Assembly: GCA_023700845.1 (NCBI GenBank)
Contig: JAMPYD010000046.1
Location: 1 to 9,859, forward strand
Length of the DNA: 9,859 nt
DNA from: Elusimicrobiota bacterium
GTDB taxonomy: Bacteria > Elusimicrobiota > Elusimicrobia > UBA1565 > UBA9628
Direction of reading: 5' to 3'
This document shows positions 1 through 7,114 of the stretch, one piece after another; the first letter of the stretch is position 1, and the number at the start of each line of letters is the position of its first letter. The position numbers and the translations under genes are program-made. Under the pieces are notes generated by a model. That model saw only the letters and a program-made list of their open reading frames with translations, was not told where the DNA came from and searched no databases.

Positions 1-1
1 G

Positions 2-2056
2 CCGCGCGCTCCGGTCGTCGTGACCGCGCCTCGCGTCCCGGACGACTACTGGCCCGCGCGCGAGCGCCTGGGACTGACGGGGCGGCCGCGCCGCGAGACC
101 CCCGCGTCGGGGACCGTCGTCCCGAGGAGCTTGATGGACGACCAGGGCGCGCGCGGCGTCGCCGGGATCATCGGGAACGACGCGTCCGTCGGCGAGAACT
201 ACGCCCCGCTCGGCTATTACGAGGCCTTGTCGATACGCGGCTTCACGCTCGACGGCGCGAGCGGTTACAAGCGCGACGGGCTGACCATCGCCAACGAGTC
301 CAGCATGCCCCTGGAGAACAAGGAGCGGGTCGAGATCCTCAAGGGCGTCGCGGGCCTCGAGGCGGGGCTGGCGGCTCCGGGCGGGGCGGTCAACTACGTC
401 GTCAAGCGGCCGACGGACGGGCCGACGCGACGGGTCACGCTGGAGTCGAGCGATCGGGGCACGCGATACGCCCACGCGGACCTGGGCGGACGCTTCGACG
501 GCGGACGCTTCGGCTACCGCTTCAACGCGGCCCTTGAGTCGCTCCACCCGTACGTCAAGGAGGCGGTCGGACGGCGCGATTTCTTGAGCGCCGCGCTCGA
601 CTGGCGGCTCGGCGAAAACGCGATTTTCGCGCTCGACGCGGATTGGCAGAAAAAGAGCCAGTTGTCCGTGCCCGGCTACCAGCCCCTGGGCGGAACCGCG
701 CTTCCGGCCGGCGTGCGGCCGGAGACGATGCTCAACAACCAGCCGTGGAGCGAGCCGGTCGCGATCGAGGCCTCCAACATGGGCTCACGGTTCCAGTATG
801 AGGCAGGCGATGGCTGGCGCTTCGAGGCCGCGGTCAACCGCAATCGCGTCGCCTCCGAGGACAAGGCCGCGTTCCCCTACGGCTGCTCCAGCGGTCCCGT
901 CTACTTGAACACCTTCTGCGCCAACGGCGACTACGACCTCTACGACTACCGCAGCTCGGGCGAAATCCGCACCGCGCTGCAGGCCCAGGCCGTCTTGAGC
1001 GGAGGCCGCGACTGGGGCGCGCTGCGCCATGACGTGATGCTCGGCCTGTCTCACTTCAACCGCGAGGTCGCGCTCGGCCGGGAAGTCTATGACTTCGTCG
1101 GCACCGACAACATTTACACGCCGCGCCCGTCGGTCTTTCCCCCCTCGCCCAACGCCGCGGGCGCCGTTTATCGCAACCAGGACTACACCGAACGCGCGCT
1201 GTTCGTCCAGGATTCGATCTCCTGGTCGCCGCGCTGGCGGCTGCAGGGCGGCCTGCGCGCGAGCGCCGTCTCGGACGACCGTTTCCGCAAACTGGACGGC
1301 GCCCGCGTCTCGAGCTTTCGACGGACGCTCCTGTCGCCGCAGGCGGCCCTGACCTTCACGCCCCGGGACGGCTTGATGGGATACGCCGCCTTCAGCCAGG
1401 GCCTGGAGCTCGGCGGCACCGCGGGCGTCACCGCCGCGAACGCGGGCCGGACGCTGGACCCCAAGGTCGCCAGGCAGGTCGAACTCGGGGTCAAAAGCGA
1501 AATCTCGGCGCGGCTAATGGCGACGGCGGCGCTCTTTCACATCTGGAAGCCCTACGAGTTCACCGGCCCCGACAATGTTTTCGTCCAGCGCGGCGTCGTC
1601 CGGCACAGCGGCCTGGAGATCGCGGCCGTCGGCCGCGTCGCCGACCGACTGCGCGTAGTCGCCGGCGCGACTTTGCTCCACGCCCGGCAGGACGGCACCG
1701 GGGTGTCGGCCTGCGACGGCAAAGCTCCTCTTAACGTGCCGCGGCTTCGAAGTCAGGTAACGCTCGATTGGGGCGTTCCGAACCTGCCGGGAGCGGCGCT
1801 CAACGGCTCTTGGGCCCGCGTCTCGGAAAAATACGCCCGGCGCGACAACGCGCTGACCGTCCCCGCCTACGACCGCTTCGACCTGGGCGTCCGCTACGCG
1901 CGACGCGCCGGTCCCGTCCAGGTCGTATGGCGTTTCCGGGTCGAAAACGTTCTCGACACGGTCTACTGGAAGGACGTCGGCGAATACTTCGGCGACGGCT
2001 ATCTCCATCTCGGCGCGCCCCGCACGTTCAAATTGTCGGCTCAACTCGACTTCTAG
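2..2056 (+). CDS. TonB-dependent siderophore receptor, 5' partial
   Basis: Outer-membrane beta-barrel that imports ferric-siderophore-type ligands using TonB energy. The frame is open to the window edge and residues before the first GTG (position 20) still read as receptor (PRAPVVV), so signal peptide and TonB box lie upstream; about 684 residues are visible. The plug domain occupies roughly residues 1-150, with plug-type motifs such as LSIRGF, RDGLTI, ERVEILKG and APGGAVNYVVKRPT. The rest has the alternating pattern of barrel strands and ends in FKLSAQLDF, a typical C-terminal outer-membrane signature with terminal Phe. The arrangement is that of the FhuA/FhuE-like siderophore-receptor family; the ligand cannot be told. 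Its TAG stop overlaps by 4 bp, tail-to-tail, the stop of the minus-strand CopZ-like gene. A degenerate second copy of its 3' end lies at 3570-3659. Confidence 0.93.
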   Translation, partial: PRAPVVVTAPRVPDDYWPARERLGLTGRPRRETPASGTVVPRSLMDDQGARGVAGIIGNDASVGENYAPLGYYEALSIRGFTLDGASGYKRDGLTIANESSMPLENKERVEILKGVAGLEAGLAAPGGAVNYVVKRPTDGPTRRVTLESSDRGTRYAHADLGGRFDGGRFGYRFNAALESLHPYVKEAVGRRDFLSAALDWRLGENAIFALDADWQKKSQLSVPGYQPLGGTALPAGVRPETMLNNQPWSEPVAIEASNMGSRFQYEAGDGWRFEAAVNRNRVASEDKAAFPYGCSSGPVYLNTFCANGDYDLYDYRSSGEIRTALQAQAVLSGGRDWGALRHDVMLGLSHFNREVALGREVYDFVGTDNIYTPRPSVFPPSPNAAGAVYRNQDYTERALFVQDSISWSPRWRLQGGLRASAVSDDRFRKLDGARVSSFRRTLLSPQAALTFTPRDGLMGYAAFSQGLELGGTAGVTAANAGRTLDPKVARQVELGVKSEISARLMATAALFHIWKPYEFTGPDNVFVQRGVVRHSGLEIAAVGRVADRLRVVAGATLLHARQDGTGVSACDGKAPLNVPRLRSQVTLDWGVPNLPGAALNGSWARVSEKYARRDNALTVPAYDRFDLGVRYARRAGPVQVVWRFRVENVLDTVYWKDVGEYFGDGYLHLGAPRTFKLSAQLDF

Positions 2057-2511
2057 CTTGCTTTTATCTCATTGATCGCCGCTGCGACGTTGCCCAGGCA
2101 GCATGCTCCCTGCGGATTTTTACGCTCGCAATCGCAGCGCCCCTCCTTGATTCCCTTTTTGATCCGGTCCGGTATGTCCGTTACGCCTTTCTGCGCCAGG
2201 TCGCGCCGCAGGTCGCCGCGCTTGTGCTCGAAGCAGTAGCAGACGAAGACCTCGTCGCCTGGGTCCTTTTGCGTGACCGCCAGCGCGGTCTCGCCCTTGC
2301 GGACGGTCGCCTTGCCGCTGAAGTACACGACCTCGCAGGCCGGGCTCGGGCAGAAGCCCGCTTCATCGTCGAAATTCGCGCGGGAAGATCGCTCCAAGTG
2401 ATGGTCCAGGGTCTCTTTCCCGACCTTCCTGCCTTGCTTGCCGCAGACGGGGCAGGCAAGGGCAGCGGCCGGAAGGCGACAGCACGCCTCGCTCTCGTCA
2501 GTGCTACTCAT
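2053..2511 (-). CDS. CopZ-like zinc/[2Fe-2S] metal-binding protein (last gene of mer operon)
   Basis: A 152-aa cytoplasmic Cys-rich protein. CPVC (C20, C23) plus C54 and C59 form a probable zinc site; CYC (C91, C93), CDC (C126, C128) and CC (C137, C138) resemble the BFD-like [2Fe-2S] half. This order matches the N-terminal part of Archaeoglobus-type CopZ, but without that protein's C-terminal HMA domain; here the only HMA domain is in the preceding MerT-MerP fusion. The ATG at 2511 overlaps the merTP stop by 8 bp and has GGAG six bases upstream, so the two are probably translationally coupled. Inferred role: cytoplasmic acceptor or redox partner for the imported metal, possibly in place of a missing mercuric reductase. 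The last codons and stop lie in sequence shared with the receptor 3' end, so the C-terminus may have been formed by the insertion event. Confidence 0.85.
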   Translation of the reverse strand: MSSTDESEACCRLPAAALACPVCGKQGRKVGKETLDHHLERSSRANFDDEAGFCPSPACEVVYFSGKATVRKGETALAVTQKDPGDEVFVCYCFEHKRGDLRRDLAQKGVTDIPDRIKKGIKEGRCDCERKNPQGACCLGNVAAAINEIKAS

Positions 2512-3091
2512 GGCCGGCTCCGTTGAGCAGTTCGGCCTTGTACCCGGCGGTCTCTACGGCCCGGATCACGGCCTCCGCCTCGGCCTTGCCGTCCGAGACG
2601 ACGGTCGCCCGTCCTCCGGGAAAGTCGATGTCCGCGGAGAGGACGCCCGGCACTTTCTCGACGGACTGCTTGATCGCCGCGGTGCAGGCCGCGCAATCCA
2701 TGCCCGAGACCTTCAGGGCGAGTATTTCAGCGCCCGCCGGAACAGGGACGGGAACCTTTGAAATGATCCTCCCCGACCAACTCGGGAAAGTCGCCATGGC
2801 CGCCGCCAGCGCCGCCACCATCCACACCGCGGCCTTCATCGCCCGGCTGCCCGAGCGGAGCTCGCAGCTGCCGTCGGCGCACGCCACGGACCGCTTCCGA
2901 TAAGCAAGGTAGAAGGCGACGGCAAGAACGACCCCGGTCACAGCCAGGAAAAAAGGCCGGTACCTGGTCAGACCCGCCGCCAACCCCAGGCTTCCCAACC
3001 CCAGACCCGTCAGGACGAGGGGACCGAGACAACAGCTGGACGCGAGCCCGGCCGAAGCCAGTGCCGCCAGTCCGACGAGTTTCTTATCCAT
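2504..3091 (-). CDS. merT: Mercuric transport protein, MerT-MerP fusion
   Basis: A 195-aa inner-membrane Hg(II) importer. Residues 1-110 are MerT-like: a first hydrophobic helix with the vicinal pair C20-C21 followed by LGP, a second around 45-64, a loop with C71 and C76 (CADGSC), and a third around 86-104. Residues about 124-192 form a MerP-like heavy-metal-associated domain with GMDCAAC (C133, C136). MerP is normally a separate periplasmic protein; here it is fused to the transporter, as in known MerTP proteins. The ATG at 3091 has a near-perfect SD (AAGGAGGT, complement of 3099-3106) lying inside the end of merR, and only 5 bp separate the two genes. It is the middle gene of merR-merTP-CopZ-like. 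Confidence 0.93.
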   Translation of the reverse strand: MDKKLVGLAALASAGLASSCCLGPLVLTGLGLGSLGLAAGLTRYRPFFLAVTGVVLAVAFYLAYRKRSVACADGSCELRSGSRAMKAAVWMVAALAAAMATFPSWSGRIISKVPVPVPAGAEILALKVSGMDCAACTAAIKQSVEKVPGVLSADIDFPGGRATVVSDGKAEAEAVIRAVETAGYKAELLNGAGHE

Positions 3092-3096
3092 AGCGA

Positions 3097-3504
3097 CTAC
3101 CTCCTTGATTCAAGACTTTCCAGGATCGGGCAGGAGTCCGTGGTGCCGCGCGCGGCACAGGTCTTGAGCAGACGCAGCAAAGTCCTTTCCATCGCCCGCA
3201 ATCCAGAGATCTTCCCCTGCACCAGTTCCAGCCGCGCCCGGGCCTGCCGCTTGACCGGCTCGCATCGGCTGCGCGAGCTGACCCGCAGGCGCAGGAGCTT
3301 GGCGATCTCGTCGAGCGCAAAGCCCAATGCCTGGGCGTTCTTAATGAAGCGGATGACGCGCACGGTTTCCGGCGCGTATAAACGGTAGCCGGAGTCGGAG
3401 CGCCGGGCCGGCGACAGCAGCCGCCTTCTCTCGTAATAGAGAACGGTCTGCAGATTGACCCCTGCCTGCCGGGCGATCTTTCCGACGGTCAGATATCCTT
3501 TCAT
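3097..3504 (-). CDS. merR: Mercury-responsive MerR-family regulator
   Basis: A 135-aa activator/repressor of mer transcription. Residues 1-70 are the winged-helix DNA-binding domain (LTVGKIARQAGVNLQTVLYY, then GYRLY), followed by a dimerisation helix (about 83-115). The Hg(II) ligands are visible as C81, C116 and C125; the spacings of 35 and 9 residues equal those of Tn501 MerR (C82, C117, C126). This marks it as a true mercury sensor rather than a CueR or ZntR type. It is the first gene of its own operon, as in many Gram-positive mer loci, rather than divergent as in Tn21/Tn501. The ATG at 3504 is preceded by GAGAGGG. A MerR-type promoter lies directly upstream, so autoregulation is expected. 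Confidence 0.94.
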   Translation of the reverse strand: MKGYLTVGKIARQAGVNLQTVLYYERRRLLSPARRSDSGYRLYAPETVRVIRFIKNAQALGFALDEIAKLLRLRVSSRSRCEPVKRQARARLELVQGKISGLRAMERTLLRLLKTCAARGTTDSCPILESLESRR

Positions 3505-3521
3505 GGCACCCTCTCGATTCC

Positions 3522-3553
3522 AGTATAGACCCTATACCTAGGTATGGAGTCAA
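3522..3553 (-). promoter_or_regulatory. mer promoter/operator with 20-bp spacer
   Basis: Read on the minus strand, the -35 is TTGACT (3553-3548) and the -10 is TATACT (3527-3522), separated by 20 bp. The spacer holds the perfect 12-bp palindrome ATACCTAGGTAT (3534-3545), flanked by further partial symmetry. The overlong spacer with a central dyad is the hallmark of MerR-family promoters, which the metal-bound regulator untwists. TTGACTCC followed by a TAC...GTA-type dyad resembles the Tn21/Tn501 mer operator. Transcription would start close to 3515, leaving a very short leader before the merR ATG. Confidence 0.85.
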
Positions 3554-3569
3554 GCCTCACCTCGGGCCG

Positions 3570-3659
3570 ACCGTCCCCGCCTACAACCGCTTCGACCTGG
3601 GCGCACGCTACGCGCGCCACGCGTTCAAATTGTCGGCTCAACTCGACTTCCAGCTTGCT
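3570..3659 (+). pseudogene. Remnant duplicate of the TonB receptor 3' end, internally deleted
   Basis: 3570-3616 matches receptor bases 1856-1902 (44 of 47 identical) and 3622-3659 matches 2025-2062 (37 of 38). The two blocks are joined after loss of 117 bp (39 codons, in frame). The receptor stop TAG reads CAG here (3651-3653), so the frame runs on to the TAA at 3666-3668. Translation gives TVPAYNRFDLGARYARHAF, then KLSAQLDFQLATL. There is no start codon or upstream receptor sequence. The identity ends at the same hexamer, CTTGCT, in both copies. It forms the right border of the mer block. Confidence 0.9.
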
Positions 3660-3671
3660 ACACTTTAACCC

Positions 3672-4211
3672 ATGTTCGTCGTCGCCCTCGCCATGTTTCT
3701 GGCCGCGTCCTCGTCGGCCCATGAATCCGCCCACAAACCGGCGCCGGGCGTCATCATGACGCAGGCGCAGGCCCTCAACGGCGCGTTCGGCGGCGTCCCG
3801 CCCGAACGAAAGACGCTGTTCTTGACCGCCGAGCAGAACGCCGGGTTGGCTTCGCGCCTCGATGAGAAGGACCTTCCGTCAATCGTCACTTATTATGTCG
3901 GGAAATCTTCGGGGAGCGAGGCGTTCTCCTTCTTTGAGCGGCGCCGCACCTTCGTCGGCGACGCCGTCCTGATGACCCTCGTGCGCCCGGACGGGCGCCT
4001 GGCCTCCGTGAGCTTCCTCGCCTTCGAGGCCGCCGCCGACCACATGCCCGATCTTGAGTGGCTGGCCCGCTTCGAGGGCAAGAGTTTCGACGAGATTCGC
4101 GCCCTCCCGTCCGGGTCCTCAAACGACGCGCGCTTGACCGCCGTCCGAGCGGCCGTGCGCGCGACGGCGCTGCGCTCCCTGGCCCTGTTCGAGACGGCCG
4201 CGGGAAGCTGA
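3672..4211 (+). CDS. Periplasmic FMN-binding-domain-like protein, degenerate flavinylation site
   Basis: 179 aa with an N-terminal hydrophobic signal (residues 1-16, cleavage probably after SSA or AHA). The body follows the pattern of small exported FMN-binding-domain proteins (RnfG/NqrC-related): MTQAQALNGAF, KTLFLTAEQ, a VTYYVG strand, VLMTLVRPDGRL, LEWLARFEGKS, and a C-terminal helix rich in Ala, Arg and Leu. The usual flavinylation motif ending S-G-A-T appears replaced by a segment PSGSSNDARLTA, with no clear acceptor Thr in register, so covalent FMN may be lost. In this family, position next to a TonB receptor suggests periplasmic reduction of an imported metal chelate; that is inference. 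No convincing SD precedes the ATG at 3672; an in-frame ATG at 3693 would shorten the signal. The next gene starts 14 bp downstream of the stop. Confidence 0.7.
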   Translation: MFVVALAMFLAASSSAHESAHKPAPGVIMTQAQALNGAFGGVPPERKTLFLTAEQNAGLASRLDEKDLPSIVTYYVGKSSGSEAFSFFERRRTFVGDAVLMTLVRPDGRLASVSFLAFEAAADHMPDLEWLARFEGKSFDEIRALPSGSSNDARLTAVRAAVRATALRSLALFETAAGS

Positions 4212-4225
4212 CCCGGATCGAGCGC

Positions 4226-5473
4226 ATGGACGCAACCGCCCTGGAGACCTTGGTCGGCCGCTACAAGGACGACCCGGAGTCCGTCTACAACACTTGGTTC
4301 GCGAGCGGCGAGGAGCGGCTCAAGGCCTTTCGCGCGATCCGCCGCGGCGTGAAGGACGCGGTGGACGCCATCGCCGCCGGGACCTTCGGCAACGACTTCC
4401 GCGGCTCGCCGCTCGAGACCGTGCTCGCCGCGATCACCGAGCAGAAAGAAGTCTTCGAGGGCGCGGCGCATCCCTTCTACTGGAAGCCGAAGCTTCGTAT
4501 CCCGGACATCTACGAGAACGAGGCGAACAAGCGGACCTTCGGCGCCTTCCTCTCCGCCTGCCTGGCCGCGACGCGCGAGGAGCAGGTGCTGGGCGAGATG
4601 AGCCGCCTGGCCGAGGCGAGGATCAAGGGTCTCGGGCCTTCGGTCGCCAACATCGCCTATTTCCTGCATCCGACCGTCGTCCCTCCGTTCAACACCGCGA
4701 TGGTCAAGGGCTTCAATGCCCTGTTCGCGGACAAGAAGAAGCTCGGCTCGTGGGAGAGCTACCTCGCGATGCGCGAGACCATCGTCCAGGCCAACGCCGC
4801 GGCGCGGATGTCGAAGGACCTCGGCGCGTTCGCGGGGCTGCTCTACGAGATCGGCACGGGGCGGCTCGCTGCCGGGGACGATTCCGGCGCGCTGCGCGAG
4901 GCGAACGTCGCGGCCGTCAAGACCGCCAAGTCCCGCCACGAAAAAGCCGTCGCCGCGCAGCGCGACGAGTCCGAGCACACCAAGATCCAGCATCTTCTCG
5001 TCAAGATCGGACGCGCGCTGAAATACGACGTCCACGTGGCCCGCAACGACCGGAACCGAAGTCATGACGGGCAGTCTTTCGCTCTGCTGACGCTTCCGGC
5101 GTTGCCCGACATGGGGCTTTCCGCGGAGGTCGCCGACACGGTCTCGCTCATCGACGTGCTCTGGCTCAAGCCCGGCACGAGCGAGATCGCCTGCGCCTTC
5201 GAGGTCGAGAAAAGCACCGCCATCTACTCCGGGATGCTTCGCCTCGAGGACTTGGCGCGCTCCATCCCGGGCTGCGTTTGTCATTTCTACCTCGTCGCGC
5301 CGCGCGGCCGCGAGCGCGAGGTCCGGGCGCAGCTCGCGCGCCCCTCCTTCCGCGCCGCCCTCGCCGACATCACCCTCGCCTACATCCCCTTCGACGAGCT
5401 CTGCGAGCATTGCGACGCGCTCTGCAAATTCGGCGACGACCGGGAAGCGCTCAAGAAGATTGTGCGCGCCTAG
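4226..5473 (+). CDS. PD-(D/E)XK nuclease-like protein (restriction-endonuclease type)
   Basis: 415 aa from the ATG at 4226; an open frame extends upstream to 4058 but would overlap the previous gene by over 150 bp, so the later start is preferred. Residues 130-168 contain IKGLGPSVANIAYFLHP and PPFNTAMVKGFNALF, resembling a helix-hairpin-helix DNA-binding segment. The C-terminal half looks like a PD-(D/E)XK fold: an amphipathic helix with E250 (SEHTKIQHLLVKIGRAL), D310 in LIDVLWL, then E326, E328 and K329 in AFEVEKST, followed by IYSGMLRLEDL. This FEVE(K/N)-STxIYSGxLR pattern recurs in uncharacterised restriction-like nucleases. No methyltransferase or helicase partner is visible. It could be a solitary defence or repair nuclease; specificity is unknown. 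Confidence 0.7.
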   Translation: MDATALETLVGRYKDDPESVYNTWFASGEERLKAFRAIRRGVKDAVDAIAAGTFGNDFRGSPLETVLAAITEQKEVFEGAAHPFYWKPKLRIPDIYENEANKRTFGAFLSACLAATREEQVLGEMSRLAEARIKGLGPSVANIAYFLHPTVVPPFNTAMVKGFNALFADKKKLGSWESYLAMRETIVQANAAARMSKDLGAFAGLLYEIGTGRLAAGDDSGALREANVAAVKTAKSRHEKAVAAQRDESEHTKIQHLLVKIGRALKYDVHVARNDRNRSHDGQSFALLTLPALPDMGLSAEVADTVSLIDVLWLKPGTSEIACAFEVEKSTAIYSGMLRLEDLARSIPGCVCHFYLVAPRGREREVRAQLARPSFRAALADITLAYIPFDELCEHCDALCKFGDDREALKKIVRA

Positions 5474-5516
5474 ATAATACGCGGCGACGACCGCCGGAAA
5501 AGCTAGGCTGTCCCCC

Positions 5517-6572
5517 ATGCCCAAGATCCTGTCGGCGGCGACGGCCGTGCCGGCGCACCGCTACGACCAGGATTTGGTCAAGCAGGCCTGCCAGGCGGCC
5601 TTCGGCTCGCTGATGGACTCTCCCGGGCGCCAAGCCATCTTCGACCACGCGGGCGTGCGCTCACGAGCCCTCGTGGAGCCGATCGAGCGCTATCTGTCGC
5701 CGCGTTCCTTCGAGGAAAACAACGCCGCCTACTTCACGCACGCGCGCACCCTGTCCGAAAAGGCCCTGCGTTCCGCGCTCGGCAAGGCCGGACTCGATTT
5801 CTCCGACATCGGGCACATCGTCTCGGTGACCACGACCGGCCTGCTCACCCCGAGCCTCGAGGCCCATCTGGCCCAAACCCTCCCCTTCTCACGAGGCGTC
5901 AAAAGGACTCCCCTGTTCGGCTCCGGCTGCGCCGGCGGCGCGGTCGCGCTCGCGCGTGCGGCGGACTTCCTGCTGGGAAGGCCGGATGACGCCGTGCTCG
6001 TGCTCTCCGTCGAGTTGTGCAGCCTGACCTTCATGCCTCAGGAGCAGGAGACGACGCAGATCGTGGCGGCCGCGCTGTTCGGCGACGGAGCCTCCGCCGT
6101 GGTCCTGGCCGGAGACCGCCGCCGGGGCCGAGCCCGCGCGGAGATCGTCGATTCGGCCAGCGCGCTCCTGCCGGACTCGCTCGATGTCATGGGCTGGGAC
6201 TTCACCGATCAAGGGATGCGTCTTGTGCTCTCTCCAAGGGCCACTACCCTCGTCGAGGACAGCTTCGCCGGAGCGGTGGAGCCGTTTCTCGCGCGTCATG
6301 GCCTCAAGACGGACGACATCGAGCACTTCCTGCTCCACCCCGGCAGCGCGAAAATCCTCGACGCCTGCGAGCGCTCGCTCGGGATCGACCCACAAAAGAC
6401 GCGCCTGTCGCGGGAGTTCCTCGCCGCGAACGGGAACCTTTCCTCCTCTTCGCTCCTCTTCATCCTGCGCGACGCCCTCGAGGGCGCGAAGCCTCGGCCG
6501 GGATCGTACGGGCTTATGGCCGCGTTCGGCCCCGGGTTCGCCTGCGAGCTCCTGCTTCTTCGATTTCCTTAA
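5517..6572 (+). CDS. Type III polyketide synthase (chalcone/stilbene synthase family)
   Basis: 351 aa, full length for bacterial type III PKS. It has a thiolase fold with the triad C138 (GSGCAGG), H274 (LHPGS) and N307 (NGNLSSSS); the His-Asn spacing of 33 equals that of plant chalcone synthase. Other family features are VTTTGLLTPSLEAHLAQ, LFGDGASAVV and the C-terminal GFGPG-equivalent AFGPGFACELLLLRF. The enzyme condenses a CoA-linked starter with malonyl-CoA units to form alkylresorcinols, pyrones or similar products; the product cannot be read from the sequence. The ATG at 5517 follows 43 bp after the nuclease gene with only a weak SD. The usual downstream tailoring genes (methyltransferase, oxidase) are absent; only a short unexplained open stretch follows before the opposing DUF6573-like gene. 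Confidence 0.92.
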   Translation: MPKILSAATAVPAHRYDQDLVKQACQAAFGSLMDSPGRQAIFDHAGVRSRALVEPIERYLSPRSFEENNAAYFTHARTLSEKALRSALGKAGLDFSDIGHIVSVTTTGLLTPSLEAHLAQTLPFSRGVKRTPLFGSGCAGGAVALARAADFLLGRPDDAVLVLSVELCSLTFMPQEQETTQIVAAALFGDGASAVVLAGDRRRGRARAEIVDSASALLPDSLDVMGWDFTDQGMRLVLSPRATTLVEDSFAGAVEPFLARHGLKTDDIEHFLLHPGSAKILDACERSLGIDPQKTRLSREFLAANGNLSSSSLLFILRDALEGAKPRPGSYGLMAAFGPGFACELLLLRFP

Positions 6573-6701
6573 GACCGGAGAGGTGAGCGTAGTCGGCCTC
6601 TGATCAACCCGTACCAGGACCTCGGCCTAACCGAGGTGGAGCGCCGCCTGCGGACCGCCCCGCCGAAGCGACCGCCCGACTTTCGGCGGACGGCTTCCAG
6701 C
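6573..6701 (+). other. PKS downstream gap with possible gene remnant and hairpins
   Basis: The frame of the PKS continues open past its stop and reads LINPYQDLGLTEVERRLRT then APPKRPPDFRR from 6600, which looks protein-like but has no ATG, GTG or TTG start before a GTG at 6636 and runs into the opposing gene. A GTG at 6583 after GGAG gives only six codons. This may be the 5' scrap of a lost tailoring gene cut off by the accessory island; no family is recognised. Two hairpins lie here: a 7-bp stem at 6619-6637 and the terminator-like stem at 6660-6689. Confidence 0.35.
6660..6689. terminator. Candidate bidirectional terminator between PKS and DUF6573-like gene
   Basis: Perfect 8-bp stem CCGCCGAA (6660-6667) / TTCGGCGG (6682-6689) with a 14-base loop, located between two convergent genes. 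Neither side has a strong T-tract, so intrinsic termination is plausible but unproven. Confidence 0.35.
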
Positions 6702-7097
6702 TTAGTCCTCGTCCGGCATCATGACAGTGATGACGGGTTCCCCGTCGTCGCCGGGGCCGCACTTGGCCCACATCTCGACGGGCTCGGCCTCCTGGACAGA
6801 CTCACGCAGGAACAGCGGAGCGAAGTGGACCTCATCAGTGCGCGATGCGCCCCTGATGCCATGCCGAAGGATGGTCAGCATGTCCCACGCCCGCCCGTTC
6901 ATGTCCTGTCCCGCCGATTCCAATTCCTTCGTCGGGTTCAAGACCGCCCAAACGCCCTGCGTCACCGCGACGGGAAATCGGAAGCCCGCCTCCCGCGCTA
7001 GGTCGCTCAGGTCCACCAGAACGCCGTCCTCGATGGCCTGAGCCCTCGTGTAGGCGTGGATGACGTCGAACCCCTCCGACCTCGTATCGTTTCCCAT
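6702..7097 (-). CDS. DUF6573-like protein
   Basis: 131 aa. Family-like features are VIHAYTRAQAIEDGVLVDLS, LAREAGFRFPVAVTQGVW, GRAWDML and a C-terminal GPGDDGEPVITVMMPDED; this pattern is typical of DUF6573 proteins found in plasmids, phages and integrative elements, whose function is not known. Two in-frame ATGs exist (7103 and 7097). The SD AGGAGG (complement of 7106-7111) ends only 2 bases before the first but 8 before the second, so I choose 7097. It starts 17 bp after the sigma factor stop in the same direction and is probably co-transcribed. No membrane segments or signal are visible. Confidence 0.85.
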   Translation of the reverse strand: MGNDTRSEGFDVIHAYTRAQAIEDGVLVDLSDLAREAGFRFPVAVTQGVWAVLNPTKELESAGQDMNGRAWDMLTILRHGIRGASRTDEVHFAPLFLRESVQEAEPVEMWAKCGPGDDGEPVITVMMPDED

Positions 7098-7114
7098 GTT
7101 CATGTCCTCCTGTT

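Noticed and set aside
4058..4225. Upstream start for the nuclease-like gene
   Set aside because: Would overlap the FMN-binding-like gene by over 150 bp and adds unconserved-looking Arg-rich residues.
3893..5524. Long open frame of 543 codons on the minus strand
   Set aside because: Fully antisense to the FMN-binding-like and nuclease genes; Arg/Gly/Val-rich composition typical of a GC-rich shadow frame.
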